Position numbers and translations under genes: made by a program. The notes under the pieces were generated by a model. It was given only the letters and a program-made list of their open reading frames with translations, searched no databases and was not told where the DNA came from. This document shows, piece after piece, positions 7,488 through 16,207 of a stretch of DNA of 64,000 nucleotides. Origin of the DNA: Cytophagaceae bacterium. GTDB lineage: Bacteria; Bacteroidota; Bacteroidia; Cytophagales; Spirosomataceae. Location: assembly GCA_027491195.1 (NCBI GenBank), contig JAIXWQ010000005.1, positions 23,711-87,710 on the forward strand, given 5' to 3'. Numbering within the stretch: position 1 is the stretch's first letter; each line of letters starts with the position of its first letter.

Positions 7488-9749
7488 CTCGAGCACCCTC
7501 GCTTCCCCATGCACAAACACCGTCAACTCAGGACCAGCCAGGTTCGTGATTTCTACTCCTGTTTGCTTCACGGCAATATTTAATTGGTTAGCACGGAAGT
7601 TGATTTTGAAGGAGAATTCGGTCCATTGTTTTGGCAAGAATGGATTAAAGTGTAATGAATGACCTTTTAGACGCATTCCACCAAAACCTTTGATGATCGA
7701 CATCCAGGTTCCTGCCATACTCGTAATGTGGCAACCGTCTTCTGTGTCGTTATTATAATCATCTAAATCTAAGCGTGCAGCACGCGTGTAGAATTCGTAT
7801 GACTTATCTTCTTTTCCTAGTTTTGCAGCTAAAATGCTGTGAACACAAGGGCTTAAGGAGGATTCGTGAACGGTAATCGGTTCGTAAAAATTATAATTGC
7901 GTTCTAAGTCTTCTAAGCTGAAATCATCCTCAAAGAAGTACATTCCCTGTAATACGTCTGCCTGTTTGATGTAGCAAGAGCGTAGAATGCGATCCCAAGA
8001 CCATTTTTGGTTGATCGGACGTTCTGCAGCTATTGTTTCAACAGGTGCAATTACTTTGTCTAAGAAACCATCTTGTTGTAAATAAATACCTTTATTCTCA
8101 TCAGAAGGCAGGTACATATTAGCAATGATATGCTGGAATTGATCGATTTCTGTAGCAGTAAAGGCTGTTTTAGCGATTTTAGCCGCAGCCTCTGAAGGAT
8201 AATTCTTTTGAATTTCAGCGTAAACCTCTAAGGTATATTTTAGACACCAAGTTGCGATGTAATTCGTATACCAGTTATTGTTAACGTTATTTTCGTATTC
8301 ATTAGGACCAGTAACGCCTAACATCACATATTTCTGCTTGTCTTCTGACCAGTTAACACGTTGAGCCCAGAATCGCGCGATGCCTACTAAAACCTCCCAG
8401 CCGTACTCGACTAAATGCTTGCGATCATCTGTGTAATTCACGTAATCCATGATCGCATAAGCGATAGCACCGTTTCGGTGGATTTCCTCGAAAGTGATTT
8501 CCCACTCGTTGTGGCACTCTTCCCCATTCATCGTAACCATCGGATAAAGTGCAGCACCTTTGTTAAAACCAAGTTTACCCGCGTTTTCGATAGCGCGATC
8601 TAATTGCTTCCAACGGTAAATCAATAAGTTCTTAGAAACTTTCGCTGGTGCAGTACCTAAATAGAACGGAATACAGTATGCCTCTGTATCCCAATAGGTA
8701 GATCCACCGTATTTTTCACCGGTAAATCCTTTAGGTCCAATATTCAAACGATCGTCCTCCCCTGTATAGGTTTGGTTCATTTGGAAGATATTGAAACGTA
8801 TACCTTGTTGTGCAGATGCGTCGCCCGAAATGATGATGTCGTTAATTGACCATTTAGCAGCCCAAGCTTCAGCTTGTTCAGCTAACATTTTGGCGAAACC
8901 TTTTGCCGAAATACGTGCTAGGTAATCAGAGGCGATGTTTTCGAACGAAGCAGTTGGGTGATTTTCAGAAGAAATATTAACCGCATACTTAATGATGGTT
9001 AATTTCTCCCCTTGCTTCGCAGCTAATGTATAGGCAAGTTCGCTGTATTTTTCGCGGGTGGTGGAGGATGCTTTTGCCTCGATTTTTTGCCCATTGGATT
9101 GGATTTCAATCTGCTGAGCGGTGATAACTTCGAAACCGGTTTTCTTGGTTTTGGACCAAACAAAATTCGAACCTACCTTCACCTCGTCCCAAAACTTCTC
9201 ATCGTAATTAGAATCCTTATTTTTGATATCACCATCAATGAAGGCTTTAACAACTATATCTTCCGTGAAGTTAATGGGTGTAATTGTGTAAGAGATGACA
9301 CCTGATTCGTCATCCGCCATACTATTCAGGCGAATGGACTCGATAGCTAAACGCTTTCCGTTACGAAGGGAGATTTCACATGTACGAAGGATATGACCTT
9401 CTTTCATGTTTAATTCACGGTAGAAGGAATGAATTTCACTGGTGTGTAAATCGACTTCCTCACCTGATATTTGGATAGATAAACCATTCCAGTTAGCGGC
9501 ATTTAATACTTTAGCAAAATATTCTGGATAGCCATTCTTCCACCAGCCTACGCGGGTTTTATCTGGATAATAGACTCCTGCTACGTAATTTCCTTGTAAA
9601 GTTTTTCCTGTGTAAGTCTCTTCAAATGAACCCCTTTGTCCCATTCGGCCATTGCCTAAAGAAAAGATGGATTCAGTTATTTCATTGTAGGCAGGATGAA
9701 ATTGGTCTTCAATGACCTTCCATTCATCTATTTTAAGATATTGCTTCAT
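7479..9749 (-). CDS. Glycoside hydrolase family 65 phosphorylase, probable maltose phosphorylase
   Basis: Inverting phosphorylase (756 residues) that cleaves maltose with phosphate to glucose and beta-glucose-1-phosphate. The GH65 order is visible: N-terminal beta domain (YNEITESIFSLGNGRMGQRG near residue 21), the WDTE motif (353-356) in the (alpha/alpha)6 barrel, and GVTGPNEYENNV with catalytic acid E484, close to E487 of the Lactobacillus maltose phosphorylase. There is no signal peptide, so it is cytoplasmic. A beta-phosphoglucomutase lies just upstream on the same strand, and an alpha-amylase and a sugar transporter are divergent, which favours maltose over trehalose or kojibiose as substrate. 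Confidence 0.88.
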   Translation of the reverse strand: MKQYLKIDEWKVIEDQFHPAYNEITESIFSLGNGRMGQRGSFEETYTGKTLQGNYVAGVYYPDKTRVGWWKNGYPEYFAKVLNAANWNGLSIQISGEEVDLHTSEIHSFYRELNMKEGHILRTCEISLRNGKRLAIESIRLNSMADDESGVISYTITPINFTEDIVVKAFIDGDIKNKDSNYDEKFWDEVKVGSNFVWSKTKKTGFEVITAQQIEIQSNGQKIEAKASSTTREKYSELAYTLAAKQGEKLTIIKYAVNISSENHPTASFENIASDYLARISAKGFAKMLAEQAEAWAAKWSINDIIISGDASAQQGIRFNIFQMNQTYTGEDDRLNIGPKGFTGEKYGGSTYWDTEAYCIPFYLGTAPAKVSKNLLIYRWKQLDRAIENAGKLGFNKGAALYPMVTMNGEECHNEWEITFEEIHRNGAIAYAIMDYVNYTDDRKHLVEYGWEVLVGIARFWAQRVNWSEDKQKYVMLGVTGPNEYENNVNNNWYTNYIATWCLKYTLEVYAEIQKNYPSEAAAKIAKTAFTATEIDQFQHIIANMYLPSDENKGIYLQQDGFLDKVIAPVETIAAERPINQKWSWDRILRSCYIKQADVLQGMYFFEDDFSLEDLERNYNFYEPITVHESSLSPCVHSILAAKLGKEDKSYEFYTRAARLDLDDYNNDTEDGCHITSMAGTWMSIIKGFGGMRLKGHSLHFNPFLPKQWTEFSFKINFRANQLNIAVKQTGVEITNLAGPELTVFVHGEARVLEKA

Positions 9750-9780
9750 TCAGTTTGTTAGGTAATCTTTTACAATAGCA

Positions 9781-9788
9781 CAAAAATA
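9781..9788 (-). promoter_or_regulatory. Candidate promoter -7 element upstream of maltose phosphorylase
   Basis: On the minus strand TATTTTTG matches TAnnTTTG exactly, 31 bases before the maltose phosphorylase ATG, inside the 81-base gap behind pgmB. It could give the phosphorylase an extra start besides read-through from pgmB. Confidence 0.4.
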
Positions 9789-9830
9789 GAAAATTGTAAA
9801 TTTTGGACATTTCTGTGCTACGGTGTTTCT

Positions 9831-10478
9831 TTAAAAAAGAAGTAAATCCGTCGCTTTGACTCCGATAAATGTAGGAATTACCTTGTCAGCTTGGCTTAAA
9901 ACATCGGCTTCACCTATTCCGATCGCTTTCATTCCCCCTTTTTTTGCCGCTTCCACTCCAGCTTGCGCATCTTCAAATACGATGCATTCTTCAGGTTGGA
10001 AACCTAAACCCTCGGCGCCTTTCAAGAAAACTTCTGGATCTGGCTTACTCTTTGTCACCTTGTTACCATCTATTATTAGATCAAACCAAGGTAAGAGACC
10101 TGTTTTTGTCAAAATGACTTCCGAATTTTTGCTGGCAGAACCTAAAGCGATTTTATACCCTTGCTCTTTTATTTGGGCTAAAAAATCCAAAACACCAGGC
10201 AAAATTTCAGCCGGATTCATATTGGAGATTAATTGAAGGTAATTCTCATTTTTCTCGATTAACCAGGCTTCTTTTTGCTCAGAAGTGGCTGAATAATTTG
10301 CCCAATCTAGGATACAATTTAATGACTCAACACGTGATACGCCTTTTAATTGCTCATTTTGCTCTTCAGTCAGTTGGTAATTGAAGTTTTCGCCTAACAT
10401 TTTCCATGCTTGAAAATGGTAAATCGCAGTGTCAACTAATACACCATCGAGGTCAAAAAGGCAGGCTTTGTACGTCAT
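9831..10478 (-). CDS. pgmB: Beta-phosphoglucomutase
   Basis: HAD-superfamily mutase (215 residues) that turns beta-glucose-1-phosphate into glucose-6-phosphate. Motif I is FDLDGVLVDTA (residues 7-17) with the nucleophile Asp8 or Asp9 and general acid two residues on. The cap domain carries LKGVSRVESLN. Motif II is GSASKN, and VFEDAQAGVEAA is motif III/IV. It lies upstream of the GH65 phosphorylase on the same strand, the standard pairing for phosphorolytic maltose use. The 89-base gap to the divergent amylase should hold the control region of both units. Confidence 0.92.
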   Translation of the reverse strand: MTYKACLFDLDGVLVDTAIYHFQAWKMLGENFNYQLTEEQNEQLKGVSRVESLNCILDWANYSATSEQKEAWLIEKNENYLQLISNMNPAEILPGVLDFLAQIKEQGYKIALGSASKNSEVILTKTGLLPWFDLIIDGNKVTKSKPDPEVFLKGAEGLGFQPEECIVFEDAQAGVEAAKKGGMKAIGIGEADVLSQADKVIPTFIGVKATDLLLF

Positions 10479-10507
10479 ATTTAGGTAGGGATTGTTTTAA
10501 AGATTAA

Positions 10508-10535
10508 CAAAATTATTACATTTACATCTGCCAAA
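10508..10535 (-). promoter_or_regulatory. Candidate pgmB promoter
   Basis: On the minus strand TAATTTTG (10508-10515) matches TAnnTTTG, with a TTTG inside a T run at 10532-10535 upstream. The spacer is 16 bases, or 19-20 if an upstream T of the run is used; 19-21 is usual. It lies 29 bases before the pgmB start. Confidence 0.4.
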
Positions 10536-10576
10536 AAACCTTTTTCTGCTGTGCTAGACAGTTTATTTTGAAAAAT

Positions 10577-12334
10577 ATGCGTAAATTCTATCTATTACTG
10601 TTAACTGCCGCCTTACTACATCCACTTATGGCTCAAGACAAATCGAAATCTGATAAACATGTCGTTTACCAAATGATGTTTCATCTTTGGGGAAATCAAC
10701 AAACTCAAGTTAAAAGAAATGGTTCTGCCTCTGAAAATGGAGTGACTAAATTCAAGGACATTTCTGAAAAAGGTCTAAAGGCCTTGAAAAAGAAGGGTTA
10801 TTCGCATTTGTATGCCACTGGAATTTTAGAGCACGCGACGATGGAGGATATGACCGCCTATGGTTCTCCTCTGGATCATCCTCACGTTGTTAAAGGTCGT
10901 GCAGGCTCCCCCTTCGCTATTAAGGATTATTATGATGTGAATCCTTTTTTAGCAGATAAACCGGCAGAGCGTATGCAGGAATTCGCTGCCATGTTAGATC
11001 GCGTGCACAAAGCTGATTTGAAATTAGTATTGGATTTTGTTCCTAATCACTTAGCAAGAGCTTATCATTCAGATATGAAGCCGGCTGGAGTAGTTGATTT
11101 TGGCCAAAACGATAATAAAGACCTCTCCTTCTCACCAAATAATAATTTTTATTATTTGCCAGGTACGCAATTTACAGTACCAACGGGTGTGAATCCGCCG
11201 GTTCCAGTGACGGTACCTTATATTGAAATTCCAGCCAAAGTGAGTGGTAACAATGTATTCTCTGCACAACCATCCATACATGATTGGTTTGAAACAGTGA
11301 AGTTGAATTATGGAGTTGATTTACAACACGGAAATCAATCGCATTTTGATCCGATTCCTGATACGTGGTTGAAGATGACAGATGTGTTGCTTTATTGGAC
11401 AAAGAAAGGGGTGGATGGATTCCGTTGTGATATGGCGGAGATGGTTCCTGTAGAGTTTTGGGCTTACGCTATCCCTAAAGTAAAGGCCATTAATCCTGAG
11501 GCTGTTTTTATTGCGGAGATTTACAATCCGGCGGAATACCGTAATTATATTTTCAAAGGAGGTTTTGATTATCTCTATGATAAAGTGGGTTTATATGATG
11601 GTATTCGCCATATTATGGAGAAGAAGCCGGGAGCTACCACAGCTGATATTACGCGCGTTTGGCAACAAGAATCAGGTGATTTTGCAAACCATATGCTACG
11701 TTTCTTGGAGAATCACGATGAGACGCGTTTAAATACGCCAGCCTTTGCTGCAAGTAATTTCTGGTCGACTATCCCTGGTATGGTTTTAACCGCTAGTATG
11801 CACGATGGTCCCTTGATGATTTATTTCGGTCAAGAGTTTGGTGAGAAAGCGCAGGAAATTGAAGGATTTAATGAAGCGGATGATCGCACAACGATGTTCG
11901 ATTTCTATCGTGTGGACACACATCAGCGTTGGGTGAATGGTGGCAAGTTTGATGGGGGAAAATTGACGGCTGATGAAAAGGTGATTGATTCTTTCTACAC
12001 GGATTTGTTAGCCTGGGTTAATTCAAGTTGTGTGATTCAATTAGGTAAATTCTTCGATTTACAATATGCCCAAAATGCAGGGTATCCTAAAGATAAAGTA
12101 TACTCCTATTTAAGATACACAGAGAAAGATCGAAATTTAATCATCTGTAATTTTGATTCAGTTGATCATTCTTTTGCGGTGGAAATTCCGACTTTGGCCC
12201 TTGATATGATGGGTGTTAAATCTGTTCAATGGAAGGAAGAGAAAGCTTTTTTACCTCCTGCTAGTTCTGCTGTGAAAGTGGAAGGCAATCACATTCAAAT
12301 ACCGGCTAATTCAGCCCTCATTATTACCTTATAA
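10577..12334 (+). CDS. Secreted alpha-amylase family protein (GH13)
   Basis: 585 residues with a signal peptide (MRKFYLLLLTAALLHPLMAQ, cleavage after the AQ region), so periplasmic or exported. The (beta/alpha)8 barrel motifs are present: DFVPNHLA (153-160), GFRCDMAE with nucleophile D285, IAEIYN with acid/base E314, and ENHDE with D381. Start taken at ATG 10577; a TTG three codons upstream is also in frame. It should cut starch or maltooligosaccharides to products imported by the transporter five bases downstream and split by the divergent GH65 enzyme. No SusC/SusD pair accompanies it here. Confidence 0.88.
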   Translation: MRKFYLLLLTAALLHPLMAQDKSKSDKHVVYQMMFHLWGNQQTQVKRNGSASENGVTKFKDISEKGLKALKKKGYSHLYATGILEHATMEDMTAYGSPLDHPHVVKGRAGSPFAIKDYYDVNPFLADKPAERMQEFAAMLDRVHKADLKLVLDFVPNHLARAYHSDMKPAGVVDFGQNDNKDLSFSPNNNFYYLPGTQFTVPTGVNPPVPVTVPYIEIPAKVSGNNVFSAQPSIHDWFETVKLNYGVDLQHGNQSHFDPIPDTWLKMTDVLLYWTKKGVDGFRCDMAEMVPVEFWAYAIPKVKAINPEAVFIAEIYNPAEYRNYIFKGGFDYLYDKVGLYDGIRHIMEKKPGATTADITRVWQQESGDFANHMLRFLENHDETRLNTPAFAASNFWSTIPGMVLTASMHDGPLMIYFGQEFGEKAQEIEGFNEADDRTTMFDFYRVDTHQRWVNGGKFDGGKLTADEKVIDSFYTDLLAWVNSSCVIQLGKFFDLQYAQNAGYPKDKVYSYLRYTEKDRNLIICNFDSVDHSFAVEIPTLALDMMGVKSVQWKEEKAFLPPASSAVKVEGNHIQIPANSALIITL

Positions 12335-12339
12335 ACTCG

Positions 12340-13665
12340 ATGAAAAATTTTACTAAACCTCGTTTAAGTATTGGCCAAATCTTCAATATGAGTGTTGGAT
12401 TCCTAGGAATTCAATTTGGCTTTGCGCTACAAAATGGAAACGCCTCTCGTGTTTTGCAGAATTTTGGAGCGGATGTGGAGCAATTATCGTGGTTTTGGTT
12501 AGCCGCTCCATTGACAGGGATGCTTATTCAGCCCATCATTGGTTTCTATTCCGATCGTACTTGGAATGGCTTAGGTCGTCGTAAACCTTTCTTCTTAACG
12601 GGGGCTATTTTAGCTGCCACGGCCTTATTCTTTTTCCCTCATGCTGGTGCATTAGCGAATTTTATCCCTCCCATGATTGTGGGAGCTGGTATTTTGATGA
12701 TGATGGACGCTTCGTTTAATGTGGCGATGGAGCCATTTAGAGCTTTAGTGGCAGATAATTTACCCGAAGAGCAAAATACCTTAGGCTTTTCTATTCAGAC
12801 CTTTTTAATTGGAATTGGTGCTGTTGTGGGTTCCTGGTTGCCTTACATGTTTGGTAATTGGTTTGGTATTTCGAAAGTTGCAGCAGAAGGTCAAATCCCG
12901 GATAACGTGCTTTATAGTTTCTACGTTGGAGCTGTTGTCTTTATTTCTGCTATTGTATGGACCATTGCGACCACTAAAGAATATTCTCCCGCTGAACGCG
13001 AGGCGATGGGCTTCCAAGAAGAAGGTTCGACTGATACGATTTGGTCTGTTTTCCGTTATATCAAGGAAATGCCGTTTACTATGCGTCAATTAGGTGTGGT
13101 TCAATTCTTTTCGTGGTTTGCCTTGTTCTCGATGTGGGTATTCTCCACTCCTGCTATTGCGCATCACGTTTATGGCTTACCAATGGATGACCACAGTTCT
13201 CCGGAATTCCAAAACGCAGCGAACTGGGTAGGAATCATTTTTGGGGTATACAGTGGTGTATCTGCTATATATGCCATCTTTTTGCCTCGCATAGCGAATG
13301 CTATCGGGAATAAAGCGACCCATGCTGTTTCTTTAACTGCGGGTGGTATTGGTTTGATTTCTATCTACTTTATTTCTGATCCACAGCTTTTGATTTTGAG
13401 CATGGTGGGTGTAGGTATGGCTTGGGCTTCCATTTTAGCTATGCCTTATGCAATCTTAGCAGGTTCTATTCCGATGTCCAAAATGGGCGTGTATATGGGA
13501 ATTTTCAACTTCTTCATCACACTGCCTCAAATCGTCAGTGGTATTATAGGCGGGTCTTTAGTGAAGCACGTTTATGGCGGTAACGCTATTTATGCGATTG
13601 TGGTAGCTGGATTTTTCTTTATAGCTGGATCTGTCAGTGTGCTTTGGATTAAAGAGAAGGCCTAA
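12340..13665 (+). CDS. MFS sugar transporter, probable maltose/oligosaccharide importer (SLC45/GPH-like)
   Basis: 441 residues with about 12 transmembrane segments. The start SIGQIFNMSVGFLGIQFGFALQ and PIIGFYSDRTWNGLGRRKPF resemble the sucrose/maltose:H+ symporter group that contains SLC45 and bacterial MalT-type carriers. It sits between a periplasmic alpha-amylase (five-base gap) and a DUF1460 gene (one-base overlap), so maltose is the most likely substrate by context. Substrate is inferred, the fold is clear. Confidence 0.8.
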   Translation: MKNFTKPRLSIGQIFNMSVGFLGIQFGFALQNGNASRVLQNFGADVEQLSWFWLAAPLTGMLIQPIIGFYSDRTWNGLGRRKPFFLTGAILAATALFFFPHAGALANFIPPMIVGAGILMMMDASFNVAMEPFRALVADNLPEEQNTLGFSIQTFLIGIGAVVGSWLPYMFGNWFGISKVAAEGQIPDNVLYSFYVGAVVFISAIVWTIATTKEYSPAEREAMGFQEEGSTDTIWSVFRYIKEMPFTMRQLGVVQFFSWFALFSMWVFSTPAIAHHVYGLPMDDHSSPEFQNAANWVGIIFGVYSGVSAIYAIFLPRIANAIGNKATHAVSLTAGGIGLISIYFISDPQLLILSMVGVGMAWASILAMPYAILAGSIPMSKMGVYMGIFNFFITLPQIVSGIIGGSLVKHVYGGNAIYAIVVAGFFFIAGSVSVLWIKEKA

Positions 13666-14435
13666 TGAAGATCATTTTCTTTCTTTTATTCTCATTTGCA
13701 GGTTTTTCGCAGGTTATTCCTGGGCCTCTAAAGGATAAAATTAAAGAAGCCCGTTTACAAAAAGATCCTTTATTAATTGCTACTCAATTCACTGGTTTAC
13801 CTTACGCTTCTCACGCTTTATCGAAAGAAAATCCGGAGAAGTTTGTCGTGGATTTCTCTGGTTTTGATTGTGTTACTTTCATAGAAAACATTTGGAGTTT
13901 GTATCGTTCCAAAGGTGTAGACAGTCTTTTTCTTCAGGAATTAACCCAAATTCGGTATCGAAAAACGCCCATCTCCTTCGAAAATAGAAACCACTATTTA
14001 AGTGCTACGCTAAATCAAATGGAAGACAAAGGCCTTTTTAAACAAGTGATTCCTTCCAAGTATTTAAAGTTGGCCGTTAAGAAGGTGGAGTTTTTATCTC
14101 ATTATTTGGCCCCTAAAAAATACGTGATCGTGGTAGATTCTATCAAGGCAACAGAAGCAGCCTTAGGTCCTATAACCTATGTTCCCAGTGCTCAATTTGC
14201 TGCTGTAAGTTCTTTTGTTCGTACGGGTGATCTAATTGCCTTTGTTTCTAAAAGGAAAGACCTTGATTATCAGCATGTAGGATTTGTTCGCGAAATGGGT
14301 GGGCAATTTTATCTCGTACATGCTTCTCAAGATCGCCGTAAAGTGTGTCAATCAGTTGAATCAATTTCCGTATATTTAAAGAATCATCCTAGTATGATAG
14401 GATTTAATGTCTTTAGACCGGAATATGAGCCATAA
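13665..14435 (+). CDS. DUF1460 family exported cell-wall amidase-like protein
   Basis: 256 residues with a short signal peptide (MKIIFFLLFSFAGFSQ). DUF1460 proteins are NlpC/P60-like, related to N-acetylmuramoyl-L-alanine amidases. The likely catalytic cysteine is in DFSGFDCVTFIEN (about residue 70) and the histidine in DYQHVGFVRE (about 205). It presumably trims peptidoglycan or muropeptides in the periplasm. It overlaps the transporter by one base and the next gene by 11, so it is in the same transcript, although its job is unrelated to maltose. Confidence 0.8.
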   Translation: MKIIFFLLFSFAGFSQVIPGPLKDKIKEARLQKDPLLIATQFTGLPYASHALSKENPEKFVVDFSGFDCVTFIENIWSLYRSKGVDSLFLQELTQIRYRKTPISFENRNHYLSATLNQMEDKGLFKQVIPSKYLKLAVKKVEFLSHYLAPKKYVIVVDSIKATEAALGPITYVPSAQFAAVSSFVRTGDLIAFVSKRKDLDYQHVGFVREMGGQFYLVHASQDRRKVCQSVESISVYLKNHPSMIGFNVFRPEYEP

Positions 14436-15573
14436 AGTGTACAATTTTGATCAGGTTATTGATCGCCACCATACCCACTCCTTCAAATGGGATAACGTAA
14501 CTTATCCAGCTAACTCAGATATGCTACCTATGCCGGTGGCAGATATGGATTTCGTGGTAGCGGATGAGATTTTAGCTGCTATAGATCAGATTACTTCCCA
14601 TGGAATTTTAGGTTATTCGATTGTTCCTGAAACACTTAAAGTGGCCGCACAATCCAAGATAGCGCGAGATTATAAGTGGTCTACCTACCTAGAATCACAA
14701 GTTTGGATTCCTGGAATTGTCCCTGGAATTACGGCGGCTTGTGCTGCCTTAACAAATGAGAAGGAAGGAATCATTACGGCGGTTCCGGTATATCATCCCT
14801 TTCATTTAGTCGCAGGATGGGTGAATTGTCCGCTGATTACATTTGAAATGATAAAGGACGGCGATCGCTGGACCTACGATTTTGATGATTTTGAGAGAGG
14901 TTTGCAAAAGGGACCTAAGGTCTTTTTATTATGCAATCCACACAATCCAGGGGGCACCGTGTTTAACGAATCAGAAATTAAACGCATCGTTGAATTATGC
15001 GCTAAATATCACGTGACTATCGTTTCAGATGAGATTCATGCTGATTTGCGATTAAGAGCGGCATCTGAACACATTTCGATAGGGCGTTTTGAGCAGCAGC
15101 CGATTATCAGTTTTTTTGCTACTTCTAAGGCGTTTAATACGGCAGGATTAGGTGGCGCGGTGGCTGTTATTCCCGATAAAGATCTGAGAGATAAATTCAT
15201 AAAAGCCTCCAATGGCTTTTTCTCCATGCTTTCGAGACATAGCATTGAGGTGATGCTAGCCACTTATGCTTCTGGAGAATCTTGGTTAAGTCAGCTTCTA
15301 CCCTATTTACAGGCGAATCACGACTTGTTATATGATTTTGTGCAATCTACTCCTGGTTTAGCTATGCAGCCTTTAGAGGCTACTTATCTTGCCTGGATTG
15401 AATACGATGAGGCATTGTTAGGTGATTTCCAAAAGAAATGCTGGGATGCCGGACTTCATGTTCTTCGTGGAGAACAATTTAAGGGACGCAATTTTGTTCG
15501 CTTAAATTTTGCTTGTCCTCGCTCTGTTCTTGAAAAAGCAATTAATCGCATGAAATCCATTACCAATGGCTAA
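14425..15573 (+). CDS. PatB/MalY family C-S lyase (cystathionine beta-lyase type aminotransferase)
   Basis: PLP-dependent fold-type I enzyme, 382 residues. Start chosen at MSHKVYNFDQVIDRHHTHSFKW, the PatB N-terminus; an ATG 18 bases upstream would add six residues. Motifs are NPHNPGGTVF, VSDEIHADL and the PLP lysine in FFATSKAFNTAGLGG. PatB/MalY enzymes cleave cystathionine to homocysteine, pyruvate and ammonia. In E. coli MalY also represses the maltose regulator MalT; its presence beside maltose genes is notable, but no MalT is seen here. Overlaps both neighbours. Confidence 0.87.
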   Translation: MSHKVYNFDQVIDRHHTHSFKWDNVTYPANSDMLPMPVADMDFVVADEILAAIDQITSHGILGYSIVPETLKVAAQSKIARDYKWSTYLESQVWIPGIVPGITAACAALTNEKEGIITAVPVYHPFHLVAGWVNCPLITFEMIKDGDRWTYDFDDFERGLQKGPKVFLLCNPHNPGGTVFNESEIKRIVELCAKYHVTIVSDEIHADLRLRAASEHISIGRFEQQPIISFFATSKAFNTAGLGGAVAVIPDKDLRDKFIKASNGFFSMLSRHSIEVMLATYASGESWLSQLLPYLQANHDLLYDFVQSTPGLAMQPLEATYLAWIEYDEALLGDFQKKCWDAGLHVLRGEQFKGRNFVRLNFACPRSVLEKAINRMKSITNG

Positions 15574-16207
15574 ACTGTTGAAGTTTTTTCTGTTTGTTAT
15601 TTTGTTGGGCTTTTTGGCCTACATATTTGTCTATATTTCAGAATTAGACGATCAGCCAGAAAAAACTGACGTTGTAGATATCGATGTTGTGAAGGCCTAT
15701 GGGGATTCTTTAGCCTTAATTGCAGTGGATGATACGACATCTAAGCCCTTATCTAGTTTGAAGAGTTCAGCTTTCGAGGATTTTACTATTTCGGTGGATA
15801 ATGAGCGTTTGCAGGTAGAAAAAAGCCATGAAGTGATTATGGATAAATCTATTCAAGGATTTAAATCACAGACTGTCCTAGCTACCGATTTGAACGGTAA
15901 TGGATTACCTGAATTTTGGGTAGCCGGATTTGAGGGTAAAAAATACCGAGTTTTCGCTTTTGAATACAAAGCTGGTAAATTAAATACTGTTCGTTTTCCA
16001 GGTATTATGGGAAGGCAACAATTAGGTTATGCTGGTGGAGATAGTTTGTATCTTGAAAAAGCTGCTATCGTACATTCTTTTGACTATGAAAATGATCCTT
16101 ACGCTGATATTTCCAGTGGGGTTCGAAATTGTTATTATAAATATGGTGTGGATGGGAGTTTTGTCCTCACTAAAACCTTAGACCTAGATAATAAACAAGA
16201 TGAGTAA
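15566..16207 (+). CDS. Membrane-anchored protein of unknown function
   Basis: 213 residues, not recognised. One N-terminal hydrophobic segment (about 5-24, FFLFVILLGFLAYIFVYI) should anchor it with the rest in the periplasm. The middle part has DLNGNGLPEFWVAGFEGKK, resembling an FG-GAP/VCBS-like calcium-binding loop (DxNxNGxxE). The C-terminus is charged. It overlaps the C-S lyase by eight bases and the dehydratase gene by eight bases, so it is co-translated with them; that does not reveal a function. Confidence 0.7.
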   Translation: MAKLLKFFLFVILLGFLAYIFVYISELDDQPEKTDVVDIDVVKAYGDSLALIAVDDTTSKPLSSLKSSAFEDFTISVDNERLQVEKSHEVIMDKSIQGFKSQTVLATDLNGNGLPEFWVAGFEGKKYRVFAFEYKAGKLNTVRFPGIMGRQQLGYAGGDSLYLEKAAIVHSFDYENDPYADISSGVRNCYYKYGVDGSFVLTKTLDLDNKQDE

